From assembly GCA_050955045.1 (NCBI GenBank), contig JBPBQV010000033.1:62001-126000 (forward strand): a stretch of 64,000 nucleotides of DNA, read 5' to 3'. Origin of the DNA: Mucilaginibacter_A sp050955045. Its GTDB lineage: Bacteria; Bacteroidota; Bacteroidia; Sphingobacteriales; Sphingobacteriaceae. Positions 35,527-44,892 of the stretch are shown piece by piece; the stretch's first letter is position 1; every line of letters begins with the position of its first letter. The translations under genes were made by a program, and so were the position numbers. The notes beneath the pieces were generated by a model. The model was given only the letters and a program-made list of their open reading frames with translations. It made no database searches and was not told the DNA's origin.

Positions 35527-36117
35527 TTACAATACTGTTTTTAATACCTGCCAAACATTTCCTGCTATAATTTCGTAGCCTTTTGCGTTTGGATGTACAC
35601 CATCCGGTAGGTTTAGCAAACGGTTTCCTGCTACACCGAGTAACAAAAACGGCATCAAAGTCATGTTATTTTTATCGGCCAGCTGTCTGAAAATCATTCG
35701 GAAATCTTTTAATAAATTTCCTGTCAAAAACAAAGGAAGTTCCATTCCCAGTAAAACCATTTTAACATCTGGATGCATTACTTTAGCCAGTTCTATAATA
35801 AATTGCAGGTTATTCAAAGTTTCTGCAACCGTTATTCCGCGCAAAATATCATTAATGCCCAACTCCAACACAAAAACATCTATCGGCTGATTCAAAATAC
35901 TTACAATTCTGCTTTTACCACCAGCAGAAGTTTCGCCGCTTAAACCTGCATTAATAACATGATACGGAAGTTGCTGATCATTTATTTTTTGCTGAATCAA
36001 AGCTGGAAAAGCCTGATAACTTGGCAAACCATAACCAGCAGTTAAGCTATCGCCAAAAAACAAAATCTGCTTTAAGTTTTGGTTGTTGTTTTGTGATGGA
36101 GGATTTCCTTCTGACAT
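35527..36117 (-). CDS. SGNH/GDSL hydrolase, TesA-like arylesterase
   Basis: This 196-residue protein has block I GDSLTAGYG with nucleophile S24, block II glycine (GLSGETSAGG), block III GINDILRG with Asn, and block V DGVHPNAKGYEI with the catalytic Asp and His. This is the complete SGNH set of the TesA/arylesterase group, which hydrolyses thioesters, lysophospholipids or aryl esters. No lipoprotein or signal sequence is visible from the ATG at 36117, so it may be cytoplasmic, unlike E. coli TesA. The earlier in-frame TTG is not preferred. Confidence 0.88.
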   Translation of the reverse strand: MSEGNPPSQNNNQNLKQILFFGDSLTAGYGLPSYQAFPALIQQKINDQQLPYHVINAGLSGETSAGGKSRIVSILNQPIDVFVLELGINDILRGITVAETLNNLQFIIELAKVMHPDVKMVLLGMELPLFLTGNLLKDFRMIFRQLADKNNMTLMPFLLLGVAGNRLLNLPDGVHPNAKGYEIIAGNVWQVLKTVL

Positions 36118-36152
36118 AAAAAACAAATATCTGGATCATGAATAACAAAAAA

Positions 36153-36173
36153 AGTGCTTCTAAAAGAAGCACT
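36153..36173. terminator. Hairpin built from the dispersed motif
   Basis: AGTGCTTCT and AGAAGCACT pair across 3 bases, with A-run before and T-run after. It ends the DUF3072 gene transcript and shows the motif used as a stem. Confidence 0.75.
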
Positions 36174-36201
36174 CCGTTTTATTATTAATTATCAATTAAA
36201 T

Positions 36202-36471
36202 TTATTGATCTAATCCGCGGCCAGTTTTGTGTTGTAAAGCATCAATTTTTTTTGATGCTTCCGCTTTATTTAGCGTTTCGTCCATTGTTTCACCTGCCTG
36301 ATCAGACAAAGTTTTTAAGTAAGAATGCTGCGCGCCCGTCATTGGTTCTTCGCCAGTTGTCCAGGTATCCGGATCTTTTATTGTATTGGTATTGTCTGTT
36401 GGGTGATTGCTGCTTTCAGACGTGCTGTTTTTATCCTGATTAGATAAATTTTCTTCCTCTGGTAAATTCAT
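36202..36471 (-). CDS. DUF3072 family small protein
   Basis: This 89-residue protein has a polar, Ser/Asn-rich N-terminal half and the DUF3072 core DPDTWTTGEEPMTGAQHSYL followed by AGETMDETLNKAEASKKIDALQ. The family is small and widespread in bacteria without a known role. The ATG at 36471 gives the usual length; an in-frame GTG lies 27 bp upstream. It sits between accD and the SGNH hydrolase on the same strand. Confidence 0.8.
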   Translation of the reverse strand: MNLPEEENLSNQDKNSTSESSNHPTDNTNTIKDPDTWTTGEEPMTGAQHSYLKTLSDQAGETMDETLNKAEASKKIDALQHKTGRGLDQ

Positions 36472-36552
36472 TTTTTGAGATATATTGTTTGTAAACACAT
36501 CAACTTAAAAGAAATATAATTGTTTTAATCAGATGTGAAATAACTAAAAAAA

Positions 36553-37398
36553 TTAGTTATTCAGCATTTTAATAAAAGTGCCTAATTTTTCTTTCATCTT
36601 CCGCCGATCAACAATAAAATCTAAAAAACCATGCTCCAGCACAAATTCTGCAGTTTGAAATCCTTTTGGCAAATCTTTTTTTATGGTTTCTTTAATTACG
36701 CGTGGCCCGGCAAAACCAATTAATGCACCAGGTTCGGATACATTAACATCGCCCAGCATGGCATAAGAAGCAGTAACGCCACCTGTTGTTGGGTCTGTTA
36801 GCAAAGATATATAAGGCAATTTTGCCTGAGCAAGTAAAGCCAGTTTAGCAGATGTTTTAGCCATCTGCATTAAAGAAAATGCGGCTTCCATCATGCGCGC
36901 ACCGCCCGATTTTGAAATCATCAAAAAAGGCATACGGTGTTTTATACAATAATCAATACTTCGGGCAATTTTCTCGCCAACAACAGAACCCATAGAACCA
37001 CCAATGAAGGTAAAATCCATGCAGGCAATTACCAAATCCTGTCCGTCAATTTTTCCGGTTGCTGCGCGAATAGCATCTTTTAAACCTGTTTTGTTTCTGC
37101 TTTCTGCTAAACGGTCTGTGTATTTTTTAGTATCTGCGAAGTTTAACGGGTCAGCAGAAGTTAAATCTGGAAAAAGCTCTGTAAACTCATTATCATCAAA
37201 AAGAATAGAAAAATATTCTTTAGAACCAATGCGTAAATGGTAGTTGCAGTAATGACAAACGTACTGATTTTCAACCTGTTCTTTGTAGTGAAGCGGCTTT
37301 TTGCAGTTCGGGCATTTGTTCCAGATACCGTCAGGAGCCTCTTTTTTCTCTTGTGTGGTTGTAATAATTCCTTTTTCTTCCCTTTTAAACCAAGCCAT
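36553..37398 (-). CDS. accD: Acetyl-CoA carboxylase carboxyltransferase subunit beta
   Basis: This 281-residue subunit transfers the carboxyl group from biotin to acetyl-CoA in fatty-acid synthesis. The N-terminal zinc ribbon has C29, C32, C48 and C51. The crotonase-like core shows FIGGSMGSVVGEKIARSID, SGGARMMEAAFSLMQM, TDPTTGGVTASYAMLGDV, and EPGALIGFAGPRVIKETI. Length and motifs match AccD. The gene is divergent from fbaA, an arrangement often seen in related Bacteroidota. accA is not in the window. Confidence 0.96.
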   Translation of the reverse strand: MAWFKREEKGIITTTQEKKEAPDGIWNKCPNCKKPLHYKEQVENQYVCHYCNYHLRIGSKEYFSILFDDNEFTELFPDLTSADPLNFADTKKYTDRLAESRNKTGLKDAIRAATGKIDGQDLVIACMDFTFIGGSMGSVVGEKIARSIDYCIKHRMPFLMISKSGGARMMEAAFSLMQMAKTSAKLALLAQAKLPYISLLTDPTTGGVTASYAMLGDVNVSEPGALIGFAGPRVIKETIKKDLPKGFQTAEFVLEHGFLDFIVDRRKMKEKLGTFIKMLNN

Positions 37399-37537
37399 TT
37401 AACTATACTGTTTTTAAAGCACAAATAAACAAAAAAACCATCAGCATTATTGTTGTAGAAACCATCATTATACAATTAACAATAGCGTGATTTATTTTAT
37501 CTAAAATCAGCTTTACTAGCGATCAGAAAAATTAACA

Positions 37538-37613
37538 ATACTTCTTTTAGGCTACTAAATTTAGGTTGGTAAAAGAAGTATTAAAGCCTTTTTTAGGTTG
37601 ATAAAAGAAGCAT
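37538..37613. repeat. Cluster of three dispersed-motif copies between accD and fbaA
   Basis: Copies at 37538-37551 (minus), 37568-37581 (plus) and 37600-37613 (plus) occur within 76 bp, the latter two each preceded by TTAGGTTG. This is the densest cluster in the window and lies in the 327-bp divergent gap; the rest of that gap shows only AT-rich sequence that must hold both promoters. Confidence 0.8.
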
Positions 37614-37725
37614 TTTTTCAACAGTAAGTAAAAGTAAAAAGTGCTTATCGGTTAAAAGTGCTAGAATTTATTGCCAAGATATGTATTTTCCTTAACTTCG
37701 ATATTTACAAAAGAACATCACAATT

Positions 37726-38805
37726 ATGGATCTTAAAAACTTTAAAGGTGTACTGCACGGCGATCAGGTACAGCAATTGTTTGAACTGGCCAAAGTGCAT
37801 CAATTTGCTTTGCCGGCTGTTAACGTAGTGAATACCAATACGATCAACGCAGTCATGGAAACTGCAAAAGCGGTAAATTCTCCGGTAATCATTCAGCTTT
37901 CTAATGGAGGTGCTCAATTTTATGCAGGAAAATCACTCAATAACGATCAGTTACAAGCTTGTATTTTAGGTGCTGTTTCTGCTGCAAAGCATGTTCATTT
38001 ATTGGCAGAACATTATGGTATTGCCGTTATTTTGCATACCGATCATGCTGCTAAAAAACTTTTGCCTTGGATCGATGGTTTGCTTACCCACGGTGAACGC
38101 TATTTTGAGCAGCATAACAAGCCTTTGTTTTCGTCTCATATGCTGGATTTATCGGAAGAACCAATTGAAGAGAATATAGAAATTTCTGCACAATATCTGG
38201 AACGGATGTCTAAATTAGGCATGACGATAGAAATTGAACTAGGCGTTACCGGCGGAGAAGAAGATGGCGTGGATAATACAGATGTTGACAGTTCCCGCTT
38301 ATACACACAACCAGAAGATGTGGCTTACGCTTTTGAACATTTAAGTAAAGTAAGTAACCGGTTTACAGTTGCTGCAGCTTTTGGTAATGTACACGGCGTT
38401 TACAAACCCGGAAATGTAAAACTACAGCCAGTAATTTTGCACAACTCCCAGGAATATGTAAAACAGCATTTTAATCTTGCGGATGAAAAGCCAGTAAATT
38501 TTGTATTTCATGGTGGCTCTGGTTCTACGCAGGAAGAAATACGGGAAGCTATTTCTTACGGTGCCATTAAAATGAACTTAGATACAGATATGCAATGGGC
38601 TTTTTGGGAAGGAATTTTAAGCTATTACCATACCAACGAAGGCTTTTTGCAAACACAAATTGGTAGTCCAGGCAAAGAAGATGCACCTAATAAAAAATAT
38701 TATGATCCGCGTGTTTGGTTACGCAAAGCAGAAGAAAATTTTGTAAAGCGTTTGACCACAGCATTTGATGATTTGAATTGCATCAACATAAACGAAAAAA
38801 TATAA
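37726..38805 (+). CDS. fbaA: Class II fructose-bisphosphate aldolase
   Basis: This 359-residue zinc enzyme cleaves fructose-1,6-bisphosphate into two triose phosphates in glycolysis and runs in reverse in gluconeogenesis. D106 and H107 in HTDHAAK are the catalytic and zinc residues; FVFHGGSGSTQEEI binds the phosphate and potassium; KMNLDTDMQWAFW is also a class IIA signature. The long class IIA form is indicated by length. It is followed by a hairpin terminator, then a membrane-protein gene. Confidence 0.96.
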   Translation: MDLKNFKGVLHGDQVQQLFELAKVHQFALPAVNVVNTNTINAVMETAKAVNSPVIIQLSNGGAQFYAGKSLNNDQLQACILGAVSAAKHVHLLAEHYGIAVILHTDHAAKKLLPWIDGLLTHGERYFEQHNKPLFSSHMLDLSEEPIEENIEISAQYLERMSKLGMTIEIELGVTGGEEDGVDNTDVDSSRLYTQPEDVAYAFEHLSKVSNRFTVAAAFGNVHGVYKPGNVKLQPVILHNSQEYVKQHFNLADEKPVNFVFHGGSGSTQEEIREAISYGAIKMNLDTDMQWAFWEGILSYYHTNEGFLQTQIGSPGKEDAPNKKYYDPRVWLRKAEENFVKRLTTAFDDLNCININEKI

Positions 38806-38825
38806 CGTTGATATAATAGATTGGG

Positions 38826-38857
38826 AAACGCCATTGTTCAGTTCAATGGCGTTTTTT
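38826..38857 (+). terminator. Terminator after fbaA
   Basis: AAACGCCATTG pairs with CAATGGCGTTT across 7 bases and runs into six T residues. Confidence 0.88.
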
Positions 38858-38880
38858 ATTTAGATAAATAATCAAATTTT

Positions 38881-39366
38881 ATGGCTGATAAACTTAATCT
38901 TTTTGAACGATTTGCTAATTGGGCAACAAAAGCTACCGGCAGCGCAACTGCGTTTATTATTGCATTGCTGGTTATTATTGTTTGGGGAATATCTGGGCCA
39001 ATTTTTAAGTATTCTGAAGTTTGGCAACTGGTAATTAATACCGGAACTACCATTATTACTTTTTTGATGGTTTTCCTGATTCAGAAATCTCAAAATAAAG
39101 ATTCAAAAGCAATACATTTAAAGCTGAACGAGTTAATTGCTGCTGATAAATATGCAAGCAACCGGATGGTAAGCATCGAAGATTTATCTGAAAGAGAACT
39201 GGACAAACTGCGGGAATTTTACTGCACGATAACTGAGCTGGCCGAAAAAGATTCAGATATTCACGAATCGCATTCTATTGATGCGGCCAAGAAAAATCAT
39301 CTGCGTAAAATAAAATCTTCTCAGGAATCAACAAAAGAACAAAAAAATGAACATCAAAGTAAATAA
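38881..39366 (+). CDS. Low-affinity iron permease family membrane protein
   Basis: This 161-residue protein has two membrane helices (about 20-40 and 52-70) with the family stretch FIIALLVIIVWGISGPIF and TIITFLMVFLIQKSQNKDSKAIHLKLNEL, then a charged cytoplasmic tail. The yeast Fet4-like domain name does not prove iron transport in bacteria. Its final 20 bp overlap the start of the acetyltransferase gene, so the two are translationally coupled. Confidence 0.82.
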   Translation: MADKLNLFERFANWATKATGSATAFIIALLVIIVWGISGPIFKYSEVWQLVINTGTTIITFLMVFLIQKSQNKDSKAIHLKLNELIAADKYASNRMVSIEDLSERELDKLREFYCTITELAEKDSDIHESHSIDAAKKNHLRKIKSSQESTKEQKNEHQSK

Positions 39367-39772
39367 AGTAAATGATCCGGCTGTGTTAGAAAAAGTATTT
39401 GCCATTCGGAGAGAGGTTTTTGTAGAAGAACAAAACTGCCCGCCAGAATTAGAATGGGAATATGAAGACGAATCCACGCACTTCCTGGCAAAGGCAGATG
39501 AAGAACCCGCCGGAGCTGCACGCTGGCGAAAAACCGCAAATGGCTACAAACTGGAACGTTTTGCTGTATTAAAAATGTTTCGTGGATTTGGTGTTGCACA
39601 GGCTCTGGTTAAAGCTGTTTTAGCAGATTTACCAGCTGATGCAAATTATGTTTACTTGCACGCACAAATACAAGCGGTTACTTTGTATGAAAAATTTGGT
39701 TTTGAAAAAATAGGTAAAGAGTTTGAAGAAGCGGGCATTAGGCACTATAAAATGCAGTTGAAATCTGTTTAA
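39347..39772 (+). CDS. GNAT N-acetyltransferase (ElaA/YjcF-like)
   Basis: This 141-residue GNAT protein shows the fold in order: FAIRREVFVEEQNCPPELEW at the N-terminus, a beta-hairpin (ARWRKTANGYKLERFAV), acetyl-CoA loop FRGFGVAQALV, and AVTLYEKFGFEKIG near the end. The ExCPPELEW pattern points to the ElaA/YjcF group. The substrate is not known. Its start lies within the 3' end of the upstream membrane-protein gene. Confidence 0.85.
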   Translation: MNIKVNKVNDPAVLEKVFAIRREVFVEEQNCPPELEWEYEDESTHFLAKADEEPAGAARWRKTANGYKLERFAVLKMFRGFGVAQALVKAVLADLPADANYVYLHAQIQAVTLYEKFGFEKIGKEFEEAGIRHYKMQLKSV

Positions 39773-39792
39773 AGTTATCTTGATTTTTAACT

Positions 39793-39818
39793 GATAAAAG
39801 CAGTATGCTTCTTTTATC
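39793..39818. repeat. Overlapping inverted pair of the dispersed motif
   Basis: GATAAAAGCAGTAT (39793-39806) and ATGCTTCTTTTATC (39805-39818) share two bases and form a CTGATAAAAG/CTTTTATCAG stem, 21 bp past the acetyltransferase stop. Confidence 0.75.
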
Positions 39819-39840
39819 AGCATAAAAATGGATTAAACAA

Positions 39841-39873
39841 AACAGCCGCACTGATTAATGCGGCTGTTTTGTT
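39841..39873. terminator. Bidirectional terminator
   Basis: AACAGCCGCA pairs with TGCGGCTGTT across 8 bases, with A-rich and T-rich flanks, between the convergent acetyltransferase and NADH dehydrogenase genes. Confidence 0.88.
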
Positions 39874-39889
39874 TGTGAGTAAAACATGT

Positions 39890-41197
39890 TTACGATTGTG
39901 CAACAGGTTCTTTAATCGGTTCGCCATTTTTATAATACGGGCGGATAATTAAACGTGTTCCGCCATTGTAACTGATGTAACTGCCCAACCAATTGATAAA
40001 TACAATTACTTTGTTACGAAAACCTAACAGCGAAATCAGGTGGACAAACATCCAAACTAACCACGCGAAAAATCCTTGAAACCTGATTTTCCCCATATCA
40101 ACAACCGCTTTGTTCCGGCCAATTGTCGCCATGGAACCTTGATCATTGTATTTAAAGTTAGCTGTTGGTTCACCTTTAATAATATGTAAAAGGTTTTTAG
40201 CCAAATGTTTTCCCTGCTGCATGGCAACCGGCGCAACGCCTGGCAAACCTTTCGGCATCGCTTCAGTAACACTGGAAGAAACATCACCAATAGAAAAAAC
40301 GTTGTTCAAGCCAATTACACGGTTTATTTCATCTGTAGAAATCCGGTTACCACGTGCAATTTGTTCTTTAGTAAATCCTTCCGGAACAACACCCATAACA
40401 CCGGCAGACCAGATTACATTCTTTGTTTTAATTTCTTTGCCGCCTTCAAACGAGATAACATTACCATCGTACGTCTGTACTTTTACATTAGTAAGTACCT
40501 GTACATTCATATCTTCCAAAAACTGCTGTGCTTTTTTAGAAGCTTGTTCAGACATGTTGGCCAGCACTTTTGGCAAAGCATCCACCAAATAAACTTTCAT
40601 TTCTTCTTTATGAAGTTCCGGGTAATCTTTAGTTAAAATAAAGTTACGAATTTCTGCAATTGAACCAGCTAATTCTGCACCTGTTGGACCGGCACCTACT
40701 AACACGAAGGTTAAGTAAGGCTCACGTTCTTCCGTTGTTGGCAGTAATAAAGCTGTTTCTAAATTTTGCAACACAGCACTGCGCAGATTCAAAGCTTCCG
40801 GAAGGCTTTTCATCGGAAGTGTATATTTTTCAAAATCTTTGTTTCCAAAAAAATTATTAGTAGAACCTGTCGCAATTACTAAATAATCATATTCAATTTC
40901 GCCGATGCTGGTTTCGACACTGTTTTTGGAAGTGTTTATTTTTTGTACTTCTGCAATCCTGAAACGAAAATTCTGCTGTCCTTCAAAGTTTTTTCTAACA
41001 GAAAAAGCAATTGAATCTGCTTCCAAGCTGCCAGTTGCAACCTGATACATTAATGGTTGAAAAGTATGGTAATTATGCTTGTCGATTAATAAAATATCAA
41101 CTTCTTTTTTGTTTAAAGCTTTTGCAAGTTCGATACCACCAAAGCCTGCACCAACAATCACGACTTTAGGAAAACCTGTATTGTAATTTGATTCCAT
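39890..41197 (-). CDS. ndh: Type II NADH dehydrogenase (NAD(P)/FAD-dependent oxidoreductase)
   Basis: This 435-residue flavoprotein oxidises NADH and reduces quinone without pumping protons. Two Rossmann motifs are visible: GAGFGG at 16-21 for FAD and VLVGAGPTGAELAGSIAEI for NADH. YDYLVIATGSTNNFFG and NVFSIGDVSS are the usual FAD contacts. The C-terminal hydrophobic helices (FFAWLVWMFVHLISLLGF, VIVFINWLGSYISY) anchor it to the inner membrane. Length and order match bacterial NDH-2. Confidence 0.92.
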   Translation of the reverse strand: MESNYNTGFPKVVIVGAGFGGIELAKALNKKEVDILLIDKHNYHTFQPLMYQVATGSLEADSIAFSVRKNFEGQQNFRFRIAEVQKINTSKNSVETSIGEIEYDYLVIATGSTNNFFGNKDFEKYTLPMKSLPEALNLRSAVLQNLETALLLPTTEEREPYLTFVLVGAGPTGAELAGSIAEIRNFILTKDYPELHKEEMKVYLVDALPKVLANMSEQASKKAQQFLEDMNVQVLTNVKVQTYDGNVISFEGGKEIKTKNVIWSAGVMGVVPEGFTKEQIARGNRISTDEINRVIGLNNVFSIGDVSSSVTEAMPKGLPGVAPVAMQQGKHLAKNLLHIIKGEPTANFKYNDQGSMATIGRNKAVVDMGKIRFQGFFAWLVWMFVHLISLLGFRNKVIVFINWLGSYISYNGGTRLIIRPYYKNGEPIKEPVAQS

Positions 41198-41243
41198 ATA
41201 TTAATTACAGAATTTAAAGTATTCTGTTTGATACTAAAATACA

Positions 41244-41275
41244 AAAGCCGCTTTGAATAATCAAAACGGCTTTAA
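41244..41275 (-). terminator. Terminator after secDF
   Basis: AAAGCCGCTTTGA and TCAAAACGGCTTT form a stem with one mismatch and a 4-base loop, just past the secDF stop. Confidence 0.8.
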
Positions 41276-41290
41276 AATAGGAGATTAAGA

Positions 41291-44200
41291 TTAGTTTAAG
41301 TCTTTCTTTCCAAAATCTACAATAACCGGCGTGGCTACGCAAATAGATGAATAAGTTCCAAAAATAACACCGATCAGCAAGGCGAAAGAGAATCCACGGA
41401 TTACTTCTCCACCAAAAATAAATAAGACAACCAGTACAAAAATCACAGTTAAAGCAGTAATAATGGTACGGCTTAATGTGCTGTTAATAGCGTCATTGAT
41501 GACCTCTTCCTGCTTATCTGTTTTAGAGTGATGCAGGTTTAAAAACTCCCTGATCCTGTCGAATACAACAACTGTATCGTTAATAGAATAACCAATAACT
41601 GTTAGCAATGCTGCAATAAATGCCTGGTCAATATCCAGTGAGAAAGGAAGAATTCCCCAAAATAAAGAGAAGAAACTTAATACCAGCAAAGAATCATGCG
41701 CAGTTGCAATCAATGCACCTAAGCTAAACTGCCATCTACGGAAACGAATCAGGATGTAAAATGAAATAACTAATATGGCAAACACAACCGAATATACTGC
41801 ACTCGTTTTAATATCATTAGCTACAGTTGGACCAACTTTTTGCTGACTCATAATCTGGCTTGGATTATTAATCAGTTTTAAGCCTTGTTTTAATTTACTT
41901 TCAGCCTGATTGTCTGCGTTAGGCGAATTATCATCAACCAAATAAGTGGTAGTGATACGCAGCTGCGGATAAGTTGTACCAAAAGTTTTAACTTCTGTAG
42001 TCAGGTTGTATGTTTTATCAAGCGCATCACGCACTTGTTGGGCATCAATTGGTTTATCAAAACGGACAACATATGTTCTGCCGCCTTTGAAATCAACACC
42101 TAAACTAAAACCTCTGGAAAACATAGAAATTAAACCAGCCAGAATAAATAACCCAGAGAAAGCATAAAATTTATATCTGTTTTTAACAAACTTGTAATGT
42201 GCATTTTTGAAAGTATGTGCACTCCAGGGATGAGAAAAACTGATATCCCATCCTTTTTCCAGCATCCACTCAAAAATTAATCGGGAAATTAATAAGGAAC
42301 AAAACAGGGAAGTGATAATACCAATTAGCAAAGTGGTTGCAAAACCCAAAATCGGACCGGAACCAAAAACGTACAGAATAATACCGGTTAAAAAAGTAGT
42401 AATATTTGAATCTAGAATAGATGGCATGGCATGTTTAAAACCATCGGCAACTGCAATCCGGACAGATTTGCCTTGCGCCAATTCTTCACGGATACGTTCG
42501 TAAATTAACACGTTAGCATCAACAGAAATACCAAGTGTCAACACAATACCTGCAATACCAGGCAAAGTAAGCACTGCACCTAAACTGGCCAATACACCAA
42601 ACAAGAAAAAAACATTGATAAAAACAGCAACAACGGCTACTGTACCTGCACGATTGTAGTAAACAATCATGAAAACCAATACTACCAGTAAACCAACTAC
42701 ACAGGAAATCAAACCTGCATTAATTGCTTCCTGACCTAAAGAAGGGCCAACAATTGCTTCTTCCACAATGCGGGCAGGAGCAGGCAGGCGGCCAGCTTTT
42801 AATACGTTGGCTAAATCTTTGGTATCATCAACCGTAAAGCTTCCTGAAATTGATGAAACACCACCGGAAATTTCATTCTGAACAGTTGGAGCAGAGTAAA
42901 CACTGTTATCCAACACAATAGCAATTGCTTTTTTATTATTCTGATCAGCAGCGGCAGCAGCTGTAACTGTGCGCCATTTTGCGGCACCTTCAGTATTCAT
43001 GGTCATTTGCACTTCTGGGCTGCCTTTTTGATCGTAATCGTTACGCGCATCTGCAATCACATCGCCAGCTAAAACTGGTCCTGCTTCGGCCCCCGTCAAT
43101 TTGATGGCATAAAGTTCTACACGCTGAATTTTGTCGTTAAAACGTCTGCTGTAATCATCATTAAGTGCCATAGCTTTAACGCCCCACATCAATTTCAGAT
43201 TTTGCGGCATTACAGATTTTACATCTGCATTGGCCAGCATCTTGTTTATTTTGATGGTATCGCCAACAGCTGCAAAACCAACAACTGGTCCTGGTACAGC
43301 CTGAATGCCGCCATCTTGCGAAGCATAAACATTCGGACGCAGCATATTCTGGTTCAGCAATGGACTGTTCACAGCAGGATTGTCGGTTTTTAAGCTTTTG
43401 CTGCTGGTATCAGTTAATTTGCTTTTAGCTACTTTATTTAACAAACTGGTATTCGCAGCAGTTGTATCTATCTTTGCAAGAGTTTTAACAGCTGCAGTAT
43501 CTTTAGCCGGAGCAGTTGCTGTTTTGGCTTTCGCAGCTAAAATATTATTGACGTTGCCCAGCAAATTTACCACTTCGGCATTATCGAAAGTTTCGTAAAA
43601 CTCCAGTTTTGCAGAACCTTGCAGTAATTTACGAACACGGTCTGTATTACCTTCTGAAATGCCTGGCAACTCAATCAAAATACGGTTACTTCCGCTTTGT
43701 AACTGAATGTTTGGAGCCGTAACGCCAAACTTATCAATCCTAGTTCTCAGGATATTAAAAGAACGATCAACCGCGCTTTTAGCTTCATCTTGTAAGTAGC
43801 GTTTTACTTCGCCATTAGAAGCATCAAACTTAATCCGGCTTTGGCTTTCTTTGGTAGAGAAAATCGCCGCCAGTTTACCGTTTGGATTGAGTTTTTCGTA
43901 AGCGTTTACAAACAGCGAAATGTAATCCTGCTGACTTGTTTTAGATTGGACTTCTGCATTTGCAAGCGCCTGGTTAAATGCTTGGTCTGTATTGTTATCA
44001 GACAAAGATTTCACCAGTTCGGCAAGCGAAATCTGCATCGTAACGTTCATTCCGCCTTTCAAATCCAAACCTAAAGCCAGCTCTTTTTCTTTGCAGTACT
44101 GATAAGTATGGTTAAAAACAGGATAAACCGGTTGTGTTGCGATAGAATCAAGATAAGATTTTTCCCTTTCAGGATTACCTTTGGCATAATTTCTGGCATT

Positions 44201-44299
44201 TTTCTCTACGTTTTGCGCTACCCACGTGAAGGATAACTGATAAAGGCAGACAATAGCCAGAACGATTGCGAAGAATTTAATTACTCCTTTACTTTGCAT
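41291..44299 (-). CDS. secDF: Protein translocase subunit SecDF (fused)
   Basis: This 1002-residue inner-membrane protein uses the proton gradient to help pull proteins out through SecYEG. It is a natural fusion of SecD and SecF. The SecD part has one N-terminal membrane helix, GLDLKGGMNVTMQI (DLKGG at 79-83), a large periplasmic P1 domain with an Ala/Thr/Lys-rich insertion (about 250-320), and five helices. The SecF part begins with another membrane helix and GVDFKGGRTYVVRF (about residue 735), followed by SINDTVVVFDRIRE. The fusion is typical of Bacteroidota. Confidence 0.96.
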   Translation of the reverse strand: MQSKGVIKFFAIVLAIVCLYQLSFTWVAQNVEKNARNYAKGNPEREKSYLDSIATQPVYPVFNHTYQYCKEKELALGLDLKGGMNVTMQISLAELVKSLSDNNTDQAFNQALANAEVQSKTSQQDYISLFVNAYEKLNPNGKLAAIFSTKESQSRIKFDASNGEVKRYLQDEAKSAVDRSFNILRTRIDKFGVTAPNIQLQSGSNRILIELPGISEGNTDRVRKLLQGSAKLEFYETFDNAEVVNLLGNVNNILAAKAKTATAPAKDTAAVKTLAKIDTTAANTSLLNKVAKSKLTDTSSKSLKTDNPAVNSPLLNQNMLRPNVYASQDGGIQAVPGPVVGFAAVGDTIKINKMLANADVKSVMPQNLKLMWGVKAMALNDDYSRRFNDKIQRVELYAIKLTGAEAGPVLAGDVIADARNDYDQKGSPEVQMTMNTEGAAKWRTVTAAAAADQNNKKAIAIVLDNSVYSAPTVQNEISGGVSSISGSFTVDDTKDLANVLKAGRLPAPARIVEEAIVGPSLGQEAINAGLISCVVGLLVVLVFMIVYYNRAGTVAVVAVFINVFFLFGVLASLGAVLTLPGIAGIVLTLGISVDANVLIYERIREELAQGKSVRIAVADGFKHAMPSILDSNITTFLTGIILYVFGSGPILGFATTLLIGIITSLFCSLLISRLIFEWMLEKGWDISFSHPWSAHTFKNAHYKFVKNRYKFYAFSGLFILAGLISMFSRGFSLGVDFKGGRTYVVRFDKPIDAQQVRDALDKTYNLTTEVKTFGTTYPQLRITTTYLVDDNSPNADNQAESKLKQGLKLINNPSQIMSQQKVGPTVANDIKTSAVYSVVFAILVISFYILIRFRRWQFSLGALIATAHDSLLVLSFFSLFWGILPFSLDIDQAFIAALLTVIGYSINDTVVVFDRIREFLNLHHSKTDKQEEVINDAINSTLSRTIITALTVIFVLVVLFIFGGEVIRGFSFALLIGVIFGTYSSICVATPVIVDFGKKDLN

Positions 44300-44386
44300 G
44301 TTCTGTGGAATGTATATATGTTGTTTATGGGTTTTTTAACAAGACGGCAAAGCTAACAAAATTATGCAATTTTGGTTTTTTTAGTT

Positions 44387-44400
44387 GATAAAAGAAGCAC
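44387..44400 (+). repeat. Dispersed 14-bp motif
   Basis: Exact copy GATAAAAGAAGCAC after TTTTTTTAGTT, 7 bp past the folA stop and upstream of secDF. Confidence 0.8.
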
Positions 44401-44407
44401 CAGTTGC

Positions 44408-44890
44408 TTAGCGTTTGTTTAAAGTGATGAAAGAATAGGAGAGCTTGTTTTTTTCATCCGGTAAAAAATTTTCGCGTTCTGTTTCCTGCCAGATTTTTAA
44501 GTCAATTTCCGGAAAAAAAGTATCTCCATCAAAATCCTGATGAATACGCGTTAGATAAATTCGGTTTGCCAGCAGTAAAGACTGACGGTAAATTTCTGCG
44601 CCGCCGATAATAAAAATTTTTTTTTCTTCGGATGAAAGTTTCAGCGCAGCTTCCAGAGAAGGCGCAATTTCGCAACCTTCAAGCTGATTTACACTTCTGC
44701 TGATCACGATATTCCTACGATTTGGCAACGGTTTCCCGATAGAATCGTAGGTTTTTCTACCCATAAAAACAGTATGACCAGTTGTAAGCTGTTTGAAATG
44801 TTTTAAATCGGCAGGCAAATGCCAGATCAGCTGATTGTTTTTTCCGATAACCTGATTAGCCGAAACAGCAACAACAAGAGAAATAATCAT
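44408..44890 (-). CDS. folA: Dihydrofolate reductase
   Basis: This 160-residue cytoplasmic enzyme reduces dihydrofolate to tetrahydrofolate with NADPH. Visible features are IGKNNQLIWHLPADLKHFK with catalytic D28, the NADPH motif GHTVFMGRKTYDSIGKPLP, and IFIIGGAEIYRQSL. It follows the M1 peptidase gene with only 2 bp between, and thyA lies upstream on the same strand; ThyA produces dihydrofolate, so the three genes form a probable operon with a peptidase between two partners of one pathway. Confidence 0.96.
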   Translation of the reverse strand: MIISLVVAVSANQVIGKNNQLIWHLPADLKHFKQLTTGHTVFMGRKTYDSIGKPLPNRRNIVISRSVNQLEGCEIAPSLEAALKLSSEEKKIFIIGGAEIYRQSLLLANRIYLTRIHQDFDGDTFFPEIDLKIWQETERENFLPDEKNKLSYSFITLNKR

Positions 44891-44892
44891 AC

